A DNA stretch of 64,000 nt from Prochlorococcus sp. AG-363-P01 (GCA_003278225.1 QCGC01000005.1:1-64000); one strand, 5' to 3'. Counted from the first letter of the stretch, positions 19,499 to 27,875 are shown. The notes: generated from the letters alone by a model not told the origin. A program made the numbers and translations.

Positions 19499-20054
19499 TT
19501 AACTTCTGCTATTTCCAATAAAAATAGTTGGGGTAAAGTTAAAGAATAAAAAAAAGTGCGCTAAAATTTAATACAAATATCACGATCCATCATTTACCTA
19601 AATTTTATCATTCCGCACATTCCAAGTCTTGATAAATGATTGGATTTAATGAATCATTAAAAAAGAACGAACCCAATAAAATATGTGGTATTACTATTTT
19701 TATTTCGATCTTTTTTAATGGGTTCGTGATCTGTTTGTAATTTTTTTCCGATATATCCGTCAAATCCTATTCATAGTTGTTCGGGACTTGTCTCTACAAA
19801 GTAAGTCGACGGACCCCCCTCTCCGTTTTCAATGTATCTTGCCGCTGCCCAAATCGTCTTAAATCCCTTGCATTTCAGTCGATTATAGCAGTTTTCTCAT
19901 ACCCATTAAATTTAGATTTTCCTTCGCTTTACTCTTAAGTTCATTGATTATTTTTTTCGAACCCGCCAATTGCAATTCAGCTCCCCCTCTAGTACGCTAA
20001 TTTTTGTTTTATAAAGATAGATTGTCCTTGGTCCGTTTTACCTTATCTTGACAC
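19499..20054. other. non-coding A+T-rich spacer with two long inverted repeats
   Basis: No plausible gene on either strand. Two stem-forming repeats are present. The segment 19585-19596 pairs with 19633-19645 with one bulge (ATCCATCATTTA against TAAATGATTGGAT). The segment 19667-19675 (ACGAACCCA) pairs exactly with 19719-19727 (TGGGTTCGT), with A/T-rich flanks extending the stem. They may be terminators or remains of element ends. Confidence 0.5.
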
Positions 20055-20828
20055 ATGGCATTTCTCCGTAAGTTTAAAAGCTATGAGCGTCTTAGGTCGT
20101 TAGCTTTAACCATATATGATCGTTCAATACGTTTGAATTTTTTACTATTTAAAGCCCTTTATTTCTCTCCTTATACAGGGCACCCAATTAGATCCACCAC
20201 CATTGATAAAGAGCTTGAGGACCTTTTTGATTTCTCTCTAGTTCCTAAAACCTTTTCCCCCTTTTATGTTGAAGCGGGAGCACATGATGGTTTGACTTCA
20301 AGTAACACATTTTTTCTGGAAAATAAGTATCGTTTTAGTGGTTTACTTATTGAGCCCTGTTTAAATCTTTTTTTGCAGTGTGTAGATTCCAGAAGTAATC
20401 GTAATTATTTCGAATTAACAGCTTTAGGTCCAAAAGATAGTCAAATTATTGACCTTTTCTACTCTGATAGCATGACAGTTTCTATTACAGATTCTTGTGA
20501 GTTGGATTCTGATCATGCCCTCAAGGGTACCAATCTTTTAACTGGTAAAAAAGCGCAAAAACATGTTACTTTTCCAGCTTATTCTTCCTCATTGTCGTCT
20601 CTCCTGAGGAAGAACAATTGTCCAAAAAATATATTTTTTCTCTCCCTTGATACAGAAGGCATGGAGCTACCAATTCTTAAAGGTATTGATTTCACAATCA
20701 ACTCTTTTGCTTATATTCTTGTCGAATCTCGTAGTCTTGATTTGCTTCAAGACTTCTTTTCACCACTAGGATATTCGCTTGTAAAGACTTTTGGAGCCCA
20801 CGACCATCTTTTCTCTTCAATTAAATGA
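20055..20828 (+). CDS. FkbM-family methyltransferase
   Basis: A 257-residue protein with a Methyltransf_21/FkbM domain from about 75. The SAM-binding loop is seen as FYVEAGAHDGLTSSNTFFLE, then LLIEPCLNLF, ending with the family motif FFLSLDTEGMELPILKGID. The family O-methylates sugars and other small molecules; in islands like this it often acts on surface polysaccharide. The exact substrate is unknown. It stands alone between decayed mobile DNA on both sides, which suggests horizontal gain. No clear RBS is visible. Confidence 0.85.
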   Translation: MAFLRKFKSYERLRSLALTIYDRSIRLNFLLFKALYFSPYTGHPIRSTTIDKELEDLFDFSLVPKTFSPFYVEAGAHDGLTSSNTFFLENKYRFSGLLIEPCLNLFLQCVDSRSNRNYFELTALGPKDSQIIDLFYSDSMTVSITDSCELDSDHALKGTNLLTGKKAQKHVTFPAYSSSLSSLLRKNNCPKNIFFLSLDTEGMELPILKGIDFTINSFAYILVESRSLDLLQDFFSPLGYSLVKTFGAHDHLFSSIK

Positions 20829-20895
20829 CATGCAAAGATTGTCTAATGCCGTCTATTCCAGAACCAAGTTAATAGCTACACCCTCTTCGTTTTAA

Positions 20896-21120
20896 ACTCT
20901 TTCACACAGGACCACACAGTAGGCATATGACCGCAATGAATTCTTAGAGGAACGTAGGAAATTTATGGTCGCTTGGTGTAATGCATTGATACAACAAGGA
21001 TTAGTAACTTACGACCAAAAAAAAGAGACTAATCCCTCTTTTTTATCTTCTCTTGCATCCATTTTTAAACGTCACTTGCTGAGCAAACGACAATTTGAGC
21101 TCGAAGAGATATTGACTTAG
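20896..21120 (+). pseudogene. C-terminal remnant of a tyrosine recombinase (phage-type integrase)
   Basis: After an in-frame TAG (20920-20922) the frame reads AYDRNEFLEERRKFMVAWC and runs on to a stop at 21118-21120. This AYDR...LEERR..M..W pattern is the usual last part of phage/island tyrosine integrases, after the catalytic tyrosine region. Before the TAG, SHRTTQ continues the same frame back to a TAA at 20896. No catalytic domain (RHR..Y) remains. The gene is therefore a relic, disabled by truncation and an amber codon. Its place 1.9 kb from tRNA-Cys fits an old tRNA-targeted element. Confidence 0.7.
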
Positions 21121-21232
21121 GAAATCTTCCAGGCTTCATCCAGTTGTAAATGGTGCCGTTGGACACTTCCACCATTTTCGCCACCTCTGACAAGCGCTTA
21201 AACCGGTCTTGCTTAGAAATCTTTTCCCTCAT
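21065..21232 (-). CDS. AlpA/excisionase-like small helix-turn-helix protein, possibly truncated
   Basis: A 55-residue ORF from the ATG at 21232. It contains FKRLSEVAKMVEVSNGTIYN followed by WMKPGRFPKSISL, the pattern of AlpA/MerR-like excisionases (recognition helix SxxTIYxWxKxGxFPK). Such proteins control integrase expression or excision. The last 13 residues do not follow the family (no arginine-rich wing ending in a DI-x-W-like helix), so the gene may be cut. It overlaps the integrase stub on the opposite strand by 56 nt and overlaps the frameshifted gene upstream by 20 nt. Confidence 0.6.
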   Translation of the reverse strand: MREKISKQDRFKRLSEVAKMVEVSNGTIYNWMKPGRFPKSISLRAQIVVCSASDV

Positions 21233-21723
21233 AATTCTTCCTCTGGTAATTCTTGAACAGGAGAAGTTGTTCTACCATCTTGTTTGTATCTAATTCTCTA
21301 CCTAGTTTCTTTTCTGAACGAACTAAGTCAAGAAAATTATTAATCTTATCTATAGGGGTTTGATCAACAAGATATTGAGTTTTTGTTTTCTTTTTTAAGG
21401 GAGTGGGTTGATGTTTTCTTTACGAACAAACTCTTCAACCCACCTTTTTGAATCGAATCTCAACCGTGCCACAGATCGATCACCATCAGATCCACACATT
21501 TGATAGAACTTACTCTCATGATTGGATTTATATCTCCCATTTCTATTTGATTGCGCGTTATCGTTGCGGACAAAGAAATTGCAGAAATAGCAACTCTTCC
21601 CTTCAAGATAGGGCGCAATTAATTCATTAATGATGCAATTGACTAGTTCATGTAGTTCTCTGAATAAATTTCCACTTCATCGATAGAAGGTATCTCTACC
21701 TCGTATTTTGCAATGTTAGGCAT
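21213..21723 (-). pseudogene. frameshifted gene of the decayed element, unknown family
   Basis: From an ATG at 21723 the frame encodes MPNIAKYEVEIPSIDEVE and soon stops. The next frame carries a long protein-like stretch with a cysteine pair (SCYFCNFFVRND) and ending RWVEEFVRKENINPLP. A third frame then continues with QYLVDQTPIDKINNFLDLV and ends at 21213. Reading all three as one gene requires two frameshifts. The order, unknown gene then AlpA-like gene on one strand facing an integrase stub, looks like an integrative element control region. I do not recognise the family. Confidence 0.5.
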
Positions 21724-22065
21724 CAGTATCTTCTCCATTCTTTGGTGTGAAAAAATTACATCCTTCCACTTCCTTTGAAGTAAATAAAAAATTTTAGCTT
21801 TATATAATTTTGAAAATTACTTGATAAGCCAGTGACTCCCGATCCTCGTAGAAACAATCTATTAATAAATCAGAAGTTCTTGTATTTGACCTCTGCACTT
21901 CAAAGAGAATGAGTTAGGTTTTATTATTCATGCATTATTAATTATTATGGACAAGAAACCTGCGGATGGCCTATAGTCTTTTTCTAGGATTTAGATATAA
22001 CTTAATTTCTCTTTTTACTGCTCATCTTGTTTAGTTAAATAATTTGGAATAAATAATAATTCAAC
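21724..22065. other. A+T-rich spacer, no gene seen
   Basis: No coding frame or RNA gene can be supported on either strand. The spacer separates the decayed mobile remains from the A+T-rich tailoring genes and is rich in short A/T runs. Confidence 0.5.
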
Positions 22066-23304
22066 TTAATAAGTCGAAAAGAATTTATCGAGAGATTTAG
22101 TCAAGTTATAGATCAAATCATGGGTTGAATAATATATACTATCAGGCAAAATGACGTTAGGAGATTTCTTGTTTATTAATTTAATTGAGTTTTTATATAA
22201 TCTAGAAAACTCAGTAGGTAAATATAAAAAAGAAGAGAAAGATGATTTATTTATACACTCTACGTTGTATTTATCTATTTCTAAATATTTAAATATATGA
22301 TCATATTGAGGGGGTTCTTTTTTATTATGTTGTTCAATAATTATTAAAGTATTATTTCCGTAAGGCTCCAGAGAAAGCCTGGTTACATTGCTAGAAGTAA
22401 AGTCATGCAAGAATGTTCTCTTAGTACATTCCTTTTGATACATGAAGTTGACAAGTGCAAGTGAAGAAGAGCTATTAGTCAATCTAATATGATTAAAATA
22501 TTCGACAATTGGTTGTGTACTTCCCGTATATACAATTGAATCATATTTAGAAGATCCAATTTTATAAGAAAGGAATGATTCAATATTTTTTCTAGTAAGA
22601 GAAAATTTCTTAGTTTTTTCTCTAATATTAGTTATATACTCACTGTTAAATAGTTGTGAAAGTCCACCTCTAATTTGACAAGAATCATGCTCATTCGAAC
22701 TAAGCCTGAGCGATTTTGGTACTGCAATATCCTCATCAATATATGTTGACTTCTTCTTCATTTTTAGGACTTCATGTGGTGGTGAGTTTAAACATATCCT
22801 AGTTAATTGAAGGGGATTACGAGAACACGGGTCTAATAATTTAGTATCAACTCCTGAAAAATTAAATGCTATCTTAGATAGTTGATTGGCAGCTTCTTGC
22901 CCATATCTGATTTTATTAAGAGAATAAAGACTATCCAGAGAATCAAAATCAATATTTGAAATTCTATTTTTATAGATTTTATAGTCAATAAGCGGAAGTC
23001 CATGGTCTGAGCTAAAGATTCGTTTGTTATTTAATTCGTGTATTGACATACCCTGAGCTTGAAATTTAGAAATTTGCTCTGGTTTTAAAATATCCGATAA
23101 GAATCTATAAGTCAGTTCACCTAAAGAAAAGTAATGGCACCCTCTATTTATTTCTCCATAAGAAGATATAATTGGTCTAATTCGACCGCCGAAAGCAATA
23201 GGAGAAATGTCATATAAATCTGCTTTGATTTTAAAAAATTTCTCTAGGTACCAAAATGCATAGAGGCCTTGTATTCCAGTACCTACTATTGCGACATTGT
23301 TCAT
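22066..23304 (-). CDS. FAD/NAD(P)-binding oxidoreductase, UGM/amine-oxidase-like
   Basis: A 412-residue protein with an N-terminal Rossmann ADP-binding motif (VAIVGTGIQGLYAFWYLEKF, GxGxxG kept) and an acidic strand end (ADLYDIS), followed by GGRIRPI as in flavin amine oxidases and UDP-galactopyranose mutases, and INRGCHYFSLGEL. The C-terminal half is not clearly assignable. A flavoenzyme acting on a sugar or small metabolite is likely. It overlaps the methyltransferase stop by 4 nt (ATGA), so the two are translationally coupled. Codon use is very A+T-rich (many AAT, ATA, TTA), unlike the core genes. Confidence 0.65.
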   Translation of the reverse strand: MNNVAIVGTGIQGLYAFWYLEKFFKIKADLYDISPIAFGGRIRPIISSYGEINRGCHYFSLGELTYRFLSDILKPEQISKFQAQGMSIHELNNKRIFSSDHGLPLIDYKIYKNRISNIDFDSLDSLYSLNKIRYGQEAANQLSKIAFNFSGVDTKLLDPCSRNPLQLTRICLNSPPHEVLKMKKKSTYIDEDIAVPKSLRLSSNEHDSCQIRGGLSQLFNSEYITNIREKTKKFSLTRKNIESFLSYKIGSSKYDSIVYTGSTQPIVEYFNHIRLTNSSSSLALVNFMYQKECTKRTFLHDFTSSNVTRLSLEPYGNNTLIIIEQHNKKEPPQYDHIFKYLEIDKYNVECINKSSFSSFLYLPTEFSRLYKNSIKLINKKSPNVILPDSIYYSTHDLIYNLTKSLDKFFSTY

Positions 23305-23990
23305 GATTCTAAAATCACTTCATAGGTAGCAACTTTTGATGAATTACTAGACTCTAAACATGCGTAGACTTCTTCTTGTTCAATATGTCTAATACTTAGT
23401 ATTTTAAAAGAGAGAATATCTGCAAGTCTTACAATTAAATCTTTATCGTAATACATGATAAACGGTACATCGCTTAAGTGAGAATTATAATTTGGTTTTA
23501 TGTATGAACAATGGTCGACTGGACATGAAGAGTCTGATATAGAGTAAGGGTTAAAAAATAGTTTGCATTTATCAACACAAAAGGGACGAATTATAGATAA
23601 GAATTTTATTAATTTATTAAACTCTATGCAAGTAAAACAAGCTCTATCAATAATTGAACAGAATTTAACATCTAATTCTCTGAAGTATTCATTGACGTTA
23701 TTTGATAATAAATCTAATTGTTTGAAATTAATATCTAATGAAGATTTATTGGCATATTTTCTTGCAAAGTCAACAGCTGAAGAAGATAAATCAATTCCTA
23801 TACAATCTTTCCCTAAATTGGCAAAAGGATGCAAATTTGCTCCAGATCCACAGCCAAGCTCCAAAATCGAACCAGGAGAATCAACAAAATAAGTTCTATA
23901 TCTAAATAGAAACGAAACTATATTCGACCAAGGATAAAGATTTAACTGTTTATTCTGCTCATAAATTATTTCCCAGTATTTAGAATGCAT
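23301..23990 (-). CDS. class I SAM-dependent methyltransferase
   Basis: A 229-residue protein with the Rossmann-type SAM motif ILELGCGSGANLHPFANLGK (motif I), CIGIDLSSSAVDFARKY (motif II) and a central LDVKFCSIIDRACF strand. Its start, MHSKYWEIIYEQNKQLNLYPW, is like small-molecule methyltransferases of the UbiE/thiopurine type. Substrate unknown. ATG at 23990; a TTG three codons upstream is possible. It is translated just ahead of, and overlaps, the FAD enzyme gene. Confidence 0.8.
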   Translation of the reverse strand: MHSKYWEIIYEQNKQLNLYPWSNIVSFLFRYRTYFVDSPGSILELGCGSGANLHPFANLGKDCIGIDLSSSAVDFARKYANKSSLDINFKQLDLLSNNVNEYFRELDVKFCSIIDRACFTCIEFNKLIKFLSIIRPFCVDKCKLFFNPYSISDSSCPVDHCSYIKPNYNSHLSDVPFIMYYDKDLIVRLADILSFKILSIRHIEQEEVYACLESSNSSKVATYEVILES

Positions 23991-24093
23991 ATCATGCAAA
24001 TTGAAATATTAGCACATCAATTAAATTTAGAGTATCGCTCAATAAATAGATGTATCTTTTTGAAAGTTTTAAATTAATCATTAGGTATGTTTG

Positions 24094-24603
24094 TTATTCA
24101 CTCTCTATATTACGTTGATAAAATAATAAATTCCCTTCACCCTCAATTACATCAATAAAAGTAGCTACTTTAAAAAAGTTTGACTTCTCCAAAAATTTTA
24201 TACATGCAAAATTATTGCTTAGAACACGAGCTACTATAAATTTAAAGTCAAGCTCATGCATCAATATCAAAGATTTGTTAAATAATTTTGACATAAAGCC
24301 TTTATGCCAACAAGATTTATGTATTGCAAAGCCAATCTCACATCCTTTTTTTAATGATTCTCCTAAATCATGATCTGCAATAAAAATGTAACCTGCCAAC
24401 TGATCATCAGAATATATAAATAGTACAATTTTCTTGGTTTTTATCTGTTTTTGTATCCATGATTCTGTTTGGTATATATCTTGTTGGGTAAAAGAGTTTA
24501 TATTCAAATATCTTTGAACGTCCTTCTCATTTCTCATTTCACATAATCGTGAAAGATCATGTTGAGTATATATATCCGAATGAAGTTCCTTAAACTTTAT
24601 CAA
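24094..24603 (-). CDS. GNAT-family N-acetyltransferase (RimJ/L-like)
   Basis: A 169-residue acetyltransferase-3 domain: start around RLCEMRNEKDVQRYLN, central LAGYIFIADHD and GCEIGFAIHKSCWHKGFMSKL (the acetyl-CoA loop region), and C-terminal ARVLSNNFACIKFLEKSNFFKV, the usual N-x-x-S-x-x-x-x-E-K-x-G-F type ending. Probably acetylates an amino group of a sugar or peptide. The in-frame start is TTG at 24603, two codons after a stop. It heads the A+T-rich minus-strand run GNAT, MTase, FAD enzyme, and is divergent from the ABC transporter. Confidence 0.8.
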   Translation of the reverse strand: MIKFKELHSDIYTQHDLSRLCEMRNEKDVQRYLNINSFTQQDIYQTESWIQKQIKTKKIVLFIYSDDQLAGYIFIADHDLGESLKKGCEIGFAIHKSCWHKGFMSKLFNKSLILMHELDFKFIVARVLSNNFACIKFLEKSNFFKVATFIDVIEGEGNLLFYQRNIESE

Positions 24604-24696
24604 GAACTATGCAAATCAAATGTTTATACGCTAATTATAGTACCGTATTTAGAAGCTTGATATGTATCTACTAAATTTTGTTAAAAGGGGTTATAC

Positions 24697-24736
24697 GCTA
24701 CTGCGATATTTATATGCTACTGCGATATGTTATAAT
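24697..24736 (+). promoter_or_regulatory. tandem 13-mer operator-like repeat with a TATAAT box
   Basis: GCTACTGCGATAT occurs twice, at 24697-24709 and 24716-24728 (19-nt period), followed 2 nt later by TATAAT (24731-24736), 20 nt before the ABC transporter ATG. This fits a sigma70-type -10 box with a two-site operator in the -35 region. The regulator is unknown. The intergenic region also serves the divergent GNAT gene. Confidence 0.5.
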
Positions 24737-24756
24737 ATCTTAAAATAGAGTATATA

Positions 24757-26433
24757 ATGAAGGATATATTATCTGCAAAGAGGTATATAAGTCTTCTCTC
24801 AAAGAAGCATAGAAGGCAATTTTATGGATTAATTATATGCAATTTAATGCTGGCAGTATGTGATAGCGGAGCTATCGTATCAACTACTTATAAATACAAT
24901 ACAAGCACAGAAAGCGCAACCAGTGCTTTGCTTACATTGGTATTAATAATGGTTTTTACAACTATTATTAGATTTATTTCATATGTCTCACTATCTATAC
25001 ACGTTAAATCAGTAGGGGAAAGGATATCAAAAGACATCTTTGCTTATATAATTAATTATAATTACGAGCAGTTCATACTTCAAGATAAAGAAGAGATAAG
25101 AAATACAATTAGCTACAGATTAAATGTTATCGTCCATGGTGTTCACACCAGCATTATATCTCTAATTGTTGGAGCTACTACATTACCTTGCTTTGTTATA
25201 GCCTTAAGTTTTATGTTTGGAATGAAGATATTATTAGTATTAATTCCTGCAGCTAGTTTACTTATTATTTCATACTCACAATATAAAGACTATCTAACAC
25301 ACTCAAACAAAATAGCGGACAGATCAAACGGAAGAATATTAGCTATAGTTGAAAATGTTCTCCAAGATCCTAGATCATTAAAGATCTATAGCCTAGAAGG
25401 GATATTCTTAAGAGATTTTGAAGAGAATAATAATCGTCTTAAAAAAACTCAAGCAACAAATATTCTATTCTCAATATTTCCAAGAACGTTTGTAGAGATT
25501 GGGCTGTATGGAACAATGTCATTACTTCTTTTATTTGGACAAAATGGAGCCAGTCAAAACATACTTAGCACAACACCAATCTTATTAATTATAATTGCAA
25601 GAGTAGTTCCAATATTAACCACAATAAATACAAATCTAATAATATTTAGAACCTCTCACGTTGCAATCAATACTGTAGTAAGTTATCTCGGAAAAATCAG
25701 AAATATGCCTCATGGCGTAGAAAAAAAAGAATTATCTCTAAAGAGTTTTAATAGAGTTATTTATAATAACATTGAATATACATACCCAAATACATCGAAA
25801 CAAGTTTTAAAAATAAGCTCTATTATTTTAAAGAAAAATTCACCATTGATAATAACTGGCAAATCTGGAAGTGGAAAGTCAACACTTCTCGATATAATTT
25901 CTGGTTTACTACCATCTGAAAATATTGATGTAAGCGTAAATGGTGTCAATTATTCAAAGAAAATTCCTTCAACAATAATCAGGAACTACTCAAGCTATTG
26001 TGGGCAAACCACTTTCCTAATTCCAGGAACATTAAAGAGTAATTTAATCAATAAAGATTCAATGGCTATTAACGACAATGAAATATATTCTCTATTAGAA
26101 GAAATTAATTTAAGCAATATAAATCTTGACCAAATAGTCAATGATGGAAAAGATCTAGTCAGCGGAGGTCAAAAGCAAAGGATTAATATTTTAAGATGTC
26201 TAATGGAGCTGAGACCCATGCTCTTTATGGATGAACCAACAAGTTCATTAGATTCAGTAAATACTGAGTTAATAATCAAAATGGTTGAAAGAATGTCATT
26301 TAATAGAATACTCACCATTATTAGTCATGAGGCAGATATCTTTTCTCAAATAGAAAACTCCAGATTAATCAATCTGGAAAAGACTAATAAAATCTTAGAA
26401 ACATCAAAAAAGGTAATAGTTAAGGTTCCATAA
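24757..26433 (+). CDS. ABC exporter, fused membrane and ATPase domains
   Basis: A 558-residue half-transporter. The membrane domain (about 1-310) has hydrophobic helices near 20-45, 58-80, 135-180 and 245-300. The ATPase domain has Walker A ITGKSGSGKSTLL, Q-loop SSYCGQTTFLIPG, signature LVSGGQKQR, Walker B MLFMDEPTSSLD and the switch His in TIISHEAD. It is of the exporter type (lipid, peptide or glycan) and would work as a dimer. There is no N-terminal peptidase domain, so it is not a self-processing peptide exporter. The sequence is very A+T-rich, like the divergent GNAT-MTase-FAD genes, which suggests one functional unit. Confidence 0.85.
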   Translation: MKDILSAKRYISLLSKKHRRQFYGLIICNLMLAVCDSGAIVSTTYKYNTSTESATSALLTLVLIMVFTTIIRFISYVSLSIHVKSVGERISKDIFAYIINYNYEQFILQDKEEIRNTISYRLNVIVHGVHTSIISLIVGATTLPCFVIALSFMFGMKILLVLIPAASLLIISYSQYKDYLTHSNKIADRSNGRILAIVENVLQDPRSLKIYSLEGIFLRDFEENNNRLKKTQATNILFSIFPRTFVEIGLYGTMSLLLLFGQNGASQNILSTTPILLIIIARVVPILTTINTNLIIFRTSHVAINTVVSYLGKIRNMPHGVEKKELSLKSFNRVIYNNIEYTYPNTSKQVLKISSIILKKNSPLIITGKSGSGKSTLLDIISGLLPSENIDVSVNGVNYSKKIPSTIIRNYSSYCGQTTFLIPGTLKSNLINKDSMAINDNEIYSLLEEINLSNINLDQIVNDGKDLVSGGQKQRINILRCLMELRPMLFMDEPTSSLDSVNTELIIKMVERMSFNRILTIISHEADIFSQIENSRLINLEKTNKILETSKKVIVKVP

Positions 26434-26565
26434 GTCGCAATCTATAGGAGGAGCAGTTCAAGTAAAAAAAATATTAAAAATTTTCGCCAGGTTTTTTAAA
26501 ACCAATAAATTGAGATCGTTTTATAAACAAAATACTATCAATGCTAAAAGCTTTATTTTACTAAT

Positions 26566-27153
26566 TCAGGCAGCTTCGAGATTCTGTTTCTGAACAATCC
26601 TCTGTACCATTGACCTGCTCATACCTAATTCTTTAGCAATAGTGCCATACCCTTGCCCCTGAATTCTTTTCTCCATAATCTTTGCTATCTGAGATTCATC
26701 ATAAGTTCTCTTTCGCCCAAACTTTACTCCTCTAGATTGAGCAATTAATCTCCCTTCGAAGGCCTTACTTTTAATATTTTTGAGTTCCATTTCTGCTACA
26801 TATCCCATCACTGAAACAATCATCCTGACAATTTCATCAGGCATTAAGGAAGTGTCCAGCCTGCCATCAAGTGTTTTGAGATATGCCCCACGTTCTATCA
26901 GATCGTTAACTCGAACTAATATCTCAACCATTGATCGACCTAATTTGCCAAGGTCTTCGCAAATAAAGAGATCACTATCCTTCAGCCCTGCAATGCATCT
27001 AGAAAGTTCAGGTGTTTGCCTTTCTCCATAAAGGGTTGAGCCAACCATTTGATCCCCATAAATCTTTTGGCATGCTGCTTCTTTTAAAGCACGAACCTGT
27101 CGCTCACCATCTTGTTCACTGGCACTAGTCCGCCAATATCCAATAATTGTCAT
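26566..27153 (-). CDS. serine recombinase (resolvase/invertase family) with one altered active-site residue
   Basis: A 195-residue small serine recombinase: catalytic Ser10 in GYWRTSASEQ with Arg8, Arg45 in GERQTPEL, a resolvase core, the long E-helix near MGYVAEMELKNIKSKAFEGR, and a C-terminal helix-turn-helix (GYGTIAKELGMSRSMVQRIV). The usual LDRLGR motif reads LGKLGR, so the residue equal to Arg68 of gamma-delta resolvase is Lys70, while Arg73 (equal to Arg71) is kept. It may invert or resolve DNA nearby, but no flanking inverted crossover sites are obvious. It sits between the ABC gene and the DUF1651/Stealth genes. Confidence 0.88.
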   Translation of the reverse strand: MTIIGYWRTSASEQDGERQVRALKEAACQKIYGDQMVGSTLYGERQTPELSRCIAGLKDSDLFICEDLGKLGRSMVEILVRVNDLIERGAYLKTLDGRLDTSLMPDEIVRMIVSVMGYVAEMELKNIKSKAFEGRLIAQSRGVKFGRKRTYDESQIAKIMEKRIQGQGYGTIAKELGMSRSMVQRIVQKQNLEAA

Positions 27154-27512
27154 AGCACAAGCATTTTGTTCTTTTTAATATAGTATTTCGATATAGCAAG
27201 ACTATTGATATAAAAAAAGTTGATGCTTCTCAGTACTTTTCTATTTTGATACATCCATCTACCGAGAAACATTCCTCGATTGAAATACCGCAGGATGATG
27301 CCAAAGGAGTTGAGGAGCAAAAAGGAGACTAGTCCTCATCCATTACTTTGAAAGCAAGCGAACGATGTCATTGCAGATTGCAGTGCTCTTCCAAAAGGCG
27401 ACACCAAGCAGCGAATAACGACCATATCCAAAACTCCATGGAGGACCACCTGACCAAACACTTGACGAAACTCACTGATAGAGAGTAGTACTAATGTACT
27501 TAGTATAACGCT
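27154..27512. other. spacer between the recombinase and DUF1651 genes, no gene supported
   Basis: Short open frames exist on both strands, but none has a recognisable protein, an RBS or a conserved-looking composition. The recombinase promoter probably lies in its left part. No repeat pair long enough to be a recombination site was found by eye. Confidence 0.4.
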
Positions 27513-27782
27513 ATGATTAGCTGCTCCGCTAGCGATCCAGAAGGTTGGCTGATGGACCCTAACAACCACTGGTCAATGAGATTCCATAGAGACCAAAAAT
27601 CATGGGCTCGATTTCCTTTTGTCTTTTTAGATAAAGGAAGGGCCATGCCTGATGGCTCACCTGCCTTGCTAAAGAGTAGAAGCCACCTACCAAAATGTGA
27701 TGCTGTTGAACTTTGGGATAAATTGAGAGCAGATGGATGGATCAAAGTCGAACCTCAATGGGGAGAGGATTTAGACCCTTAA
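27513..27782 (+). CDS. DUF1651 family protein
   Basis: An 89-residue protein with the DUF1651 pattern: EGWLMDPNN, WSMRFHRDQKSWARFPFVF, SPALLKSRSHLPKCDAVELW, then LRADGWIKVEPQW. The family is almost confined to Prochlorococcus and marine Synechococcus, occurs in many copies per genome, often in islands, and has no known function. Tryptophans and the LLKSR..LP block are conserved. Its presence is one of the best taxon marks in the window. Confidence 0.8.
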   Translation: MISCSASDPEGWLMDPNNHWSMRFHRDQKSWARFPFVFLDKGRAMPDGSPALLKSRSHLPKCDAVELWDKLRADGWIKVEPQWGEDLDP

Positions 27783-27875
27783 CTATTAACACTCATACAT
27801 TCTCCATCTAGAGTTAGTATTTGCAACTTCATATGGATGTTGCTTAGAGTGATTAATCAATAACAAAATATGCAA

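Noticed and set aside
21448..21630. 60-residue plus-strand frame
   Set aside because: Antisense to the frameshifted island gene, whose minus-strand blocks look much more protein-like.
24757..26433. Peptide (bacteriocin or prochlorosin) exporter
   Set aside because: No N-terminal C39 peptidase domain, no double-Gly leader ORF and no LanM-like enzyme nearby.
27336..27745. Two minus-strand frames opposite the DUF1651 gene
   Set aside because: They are shadows of the DUF1651 gene or spacer; no recognisable protein.
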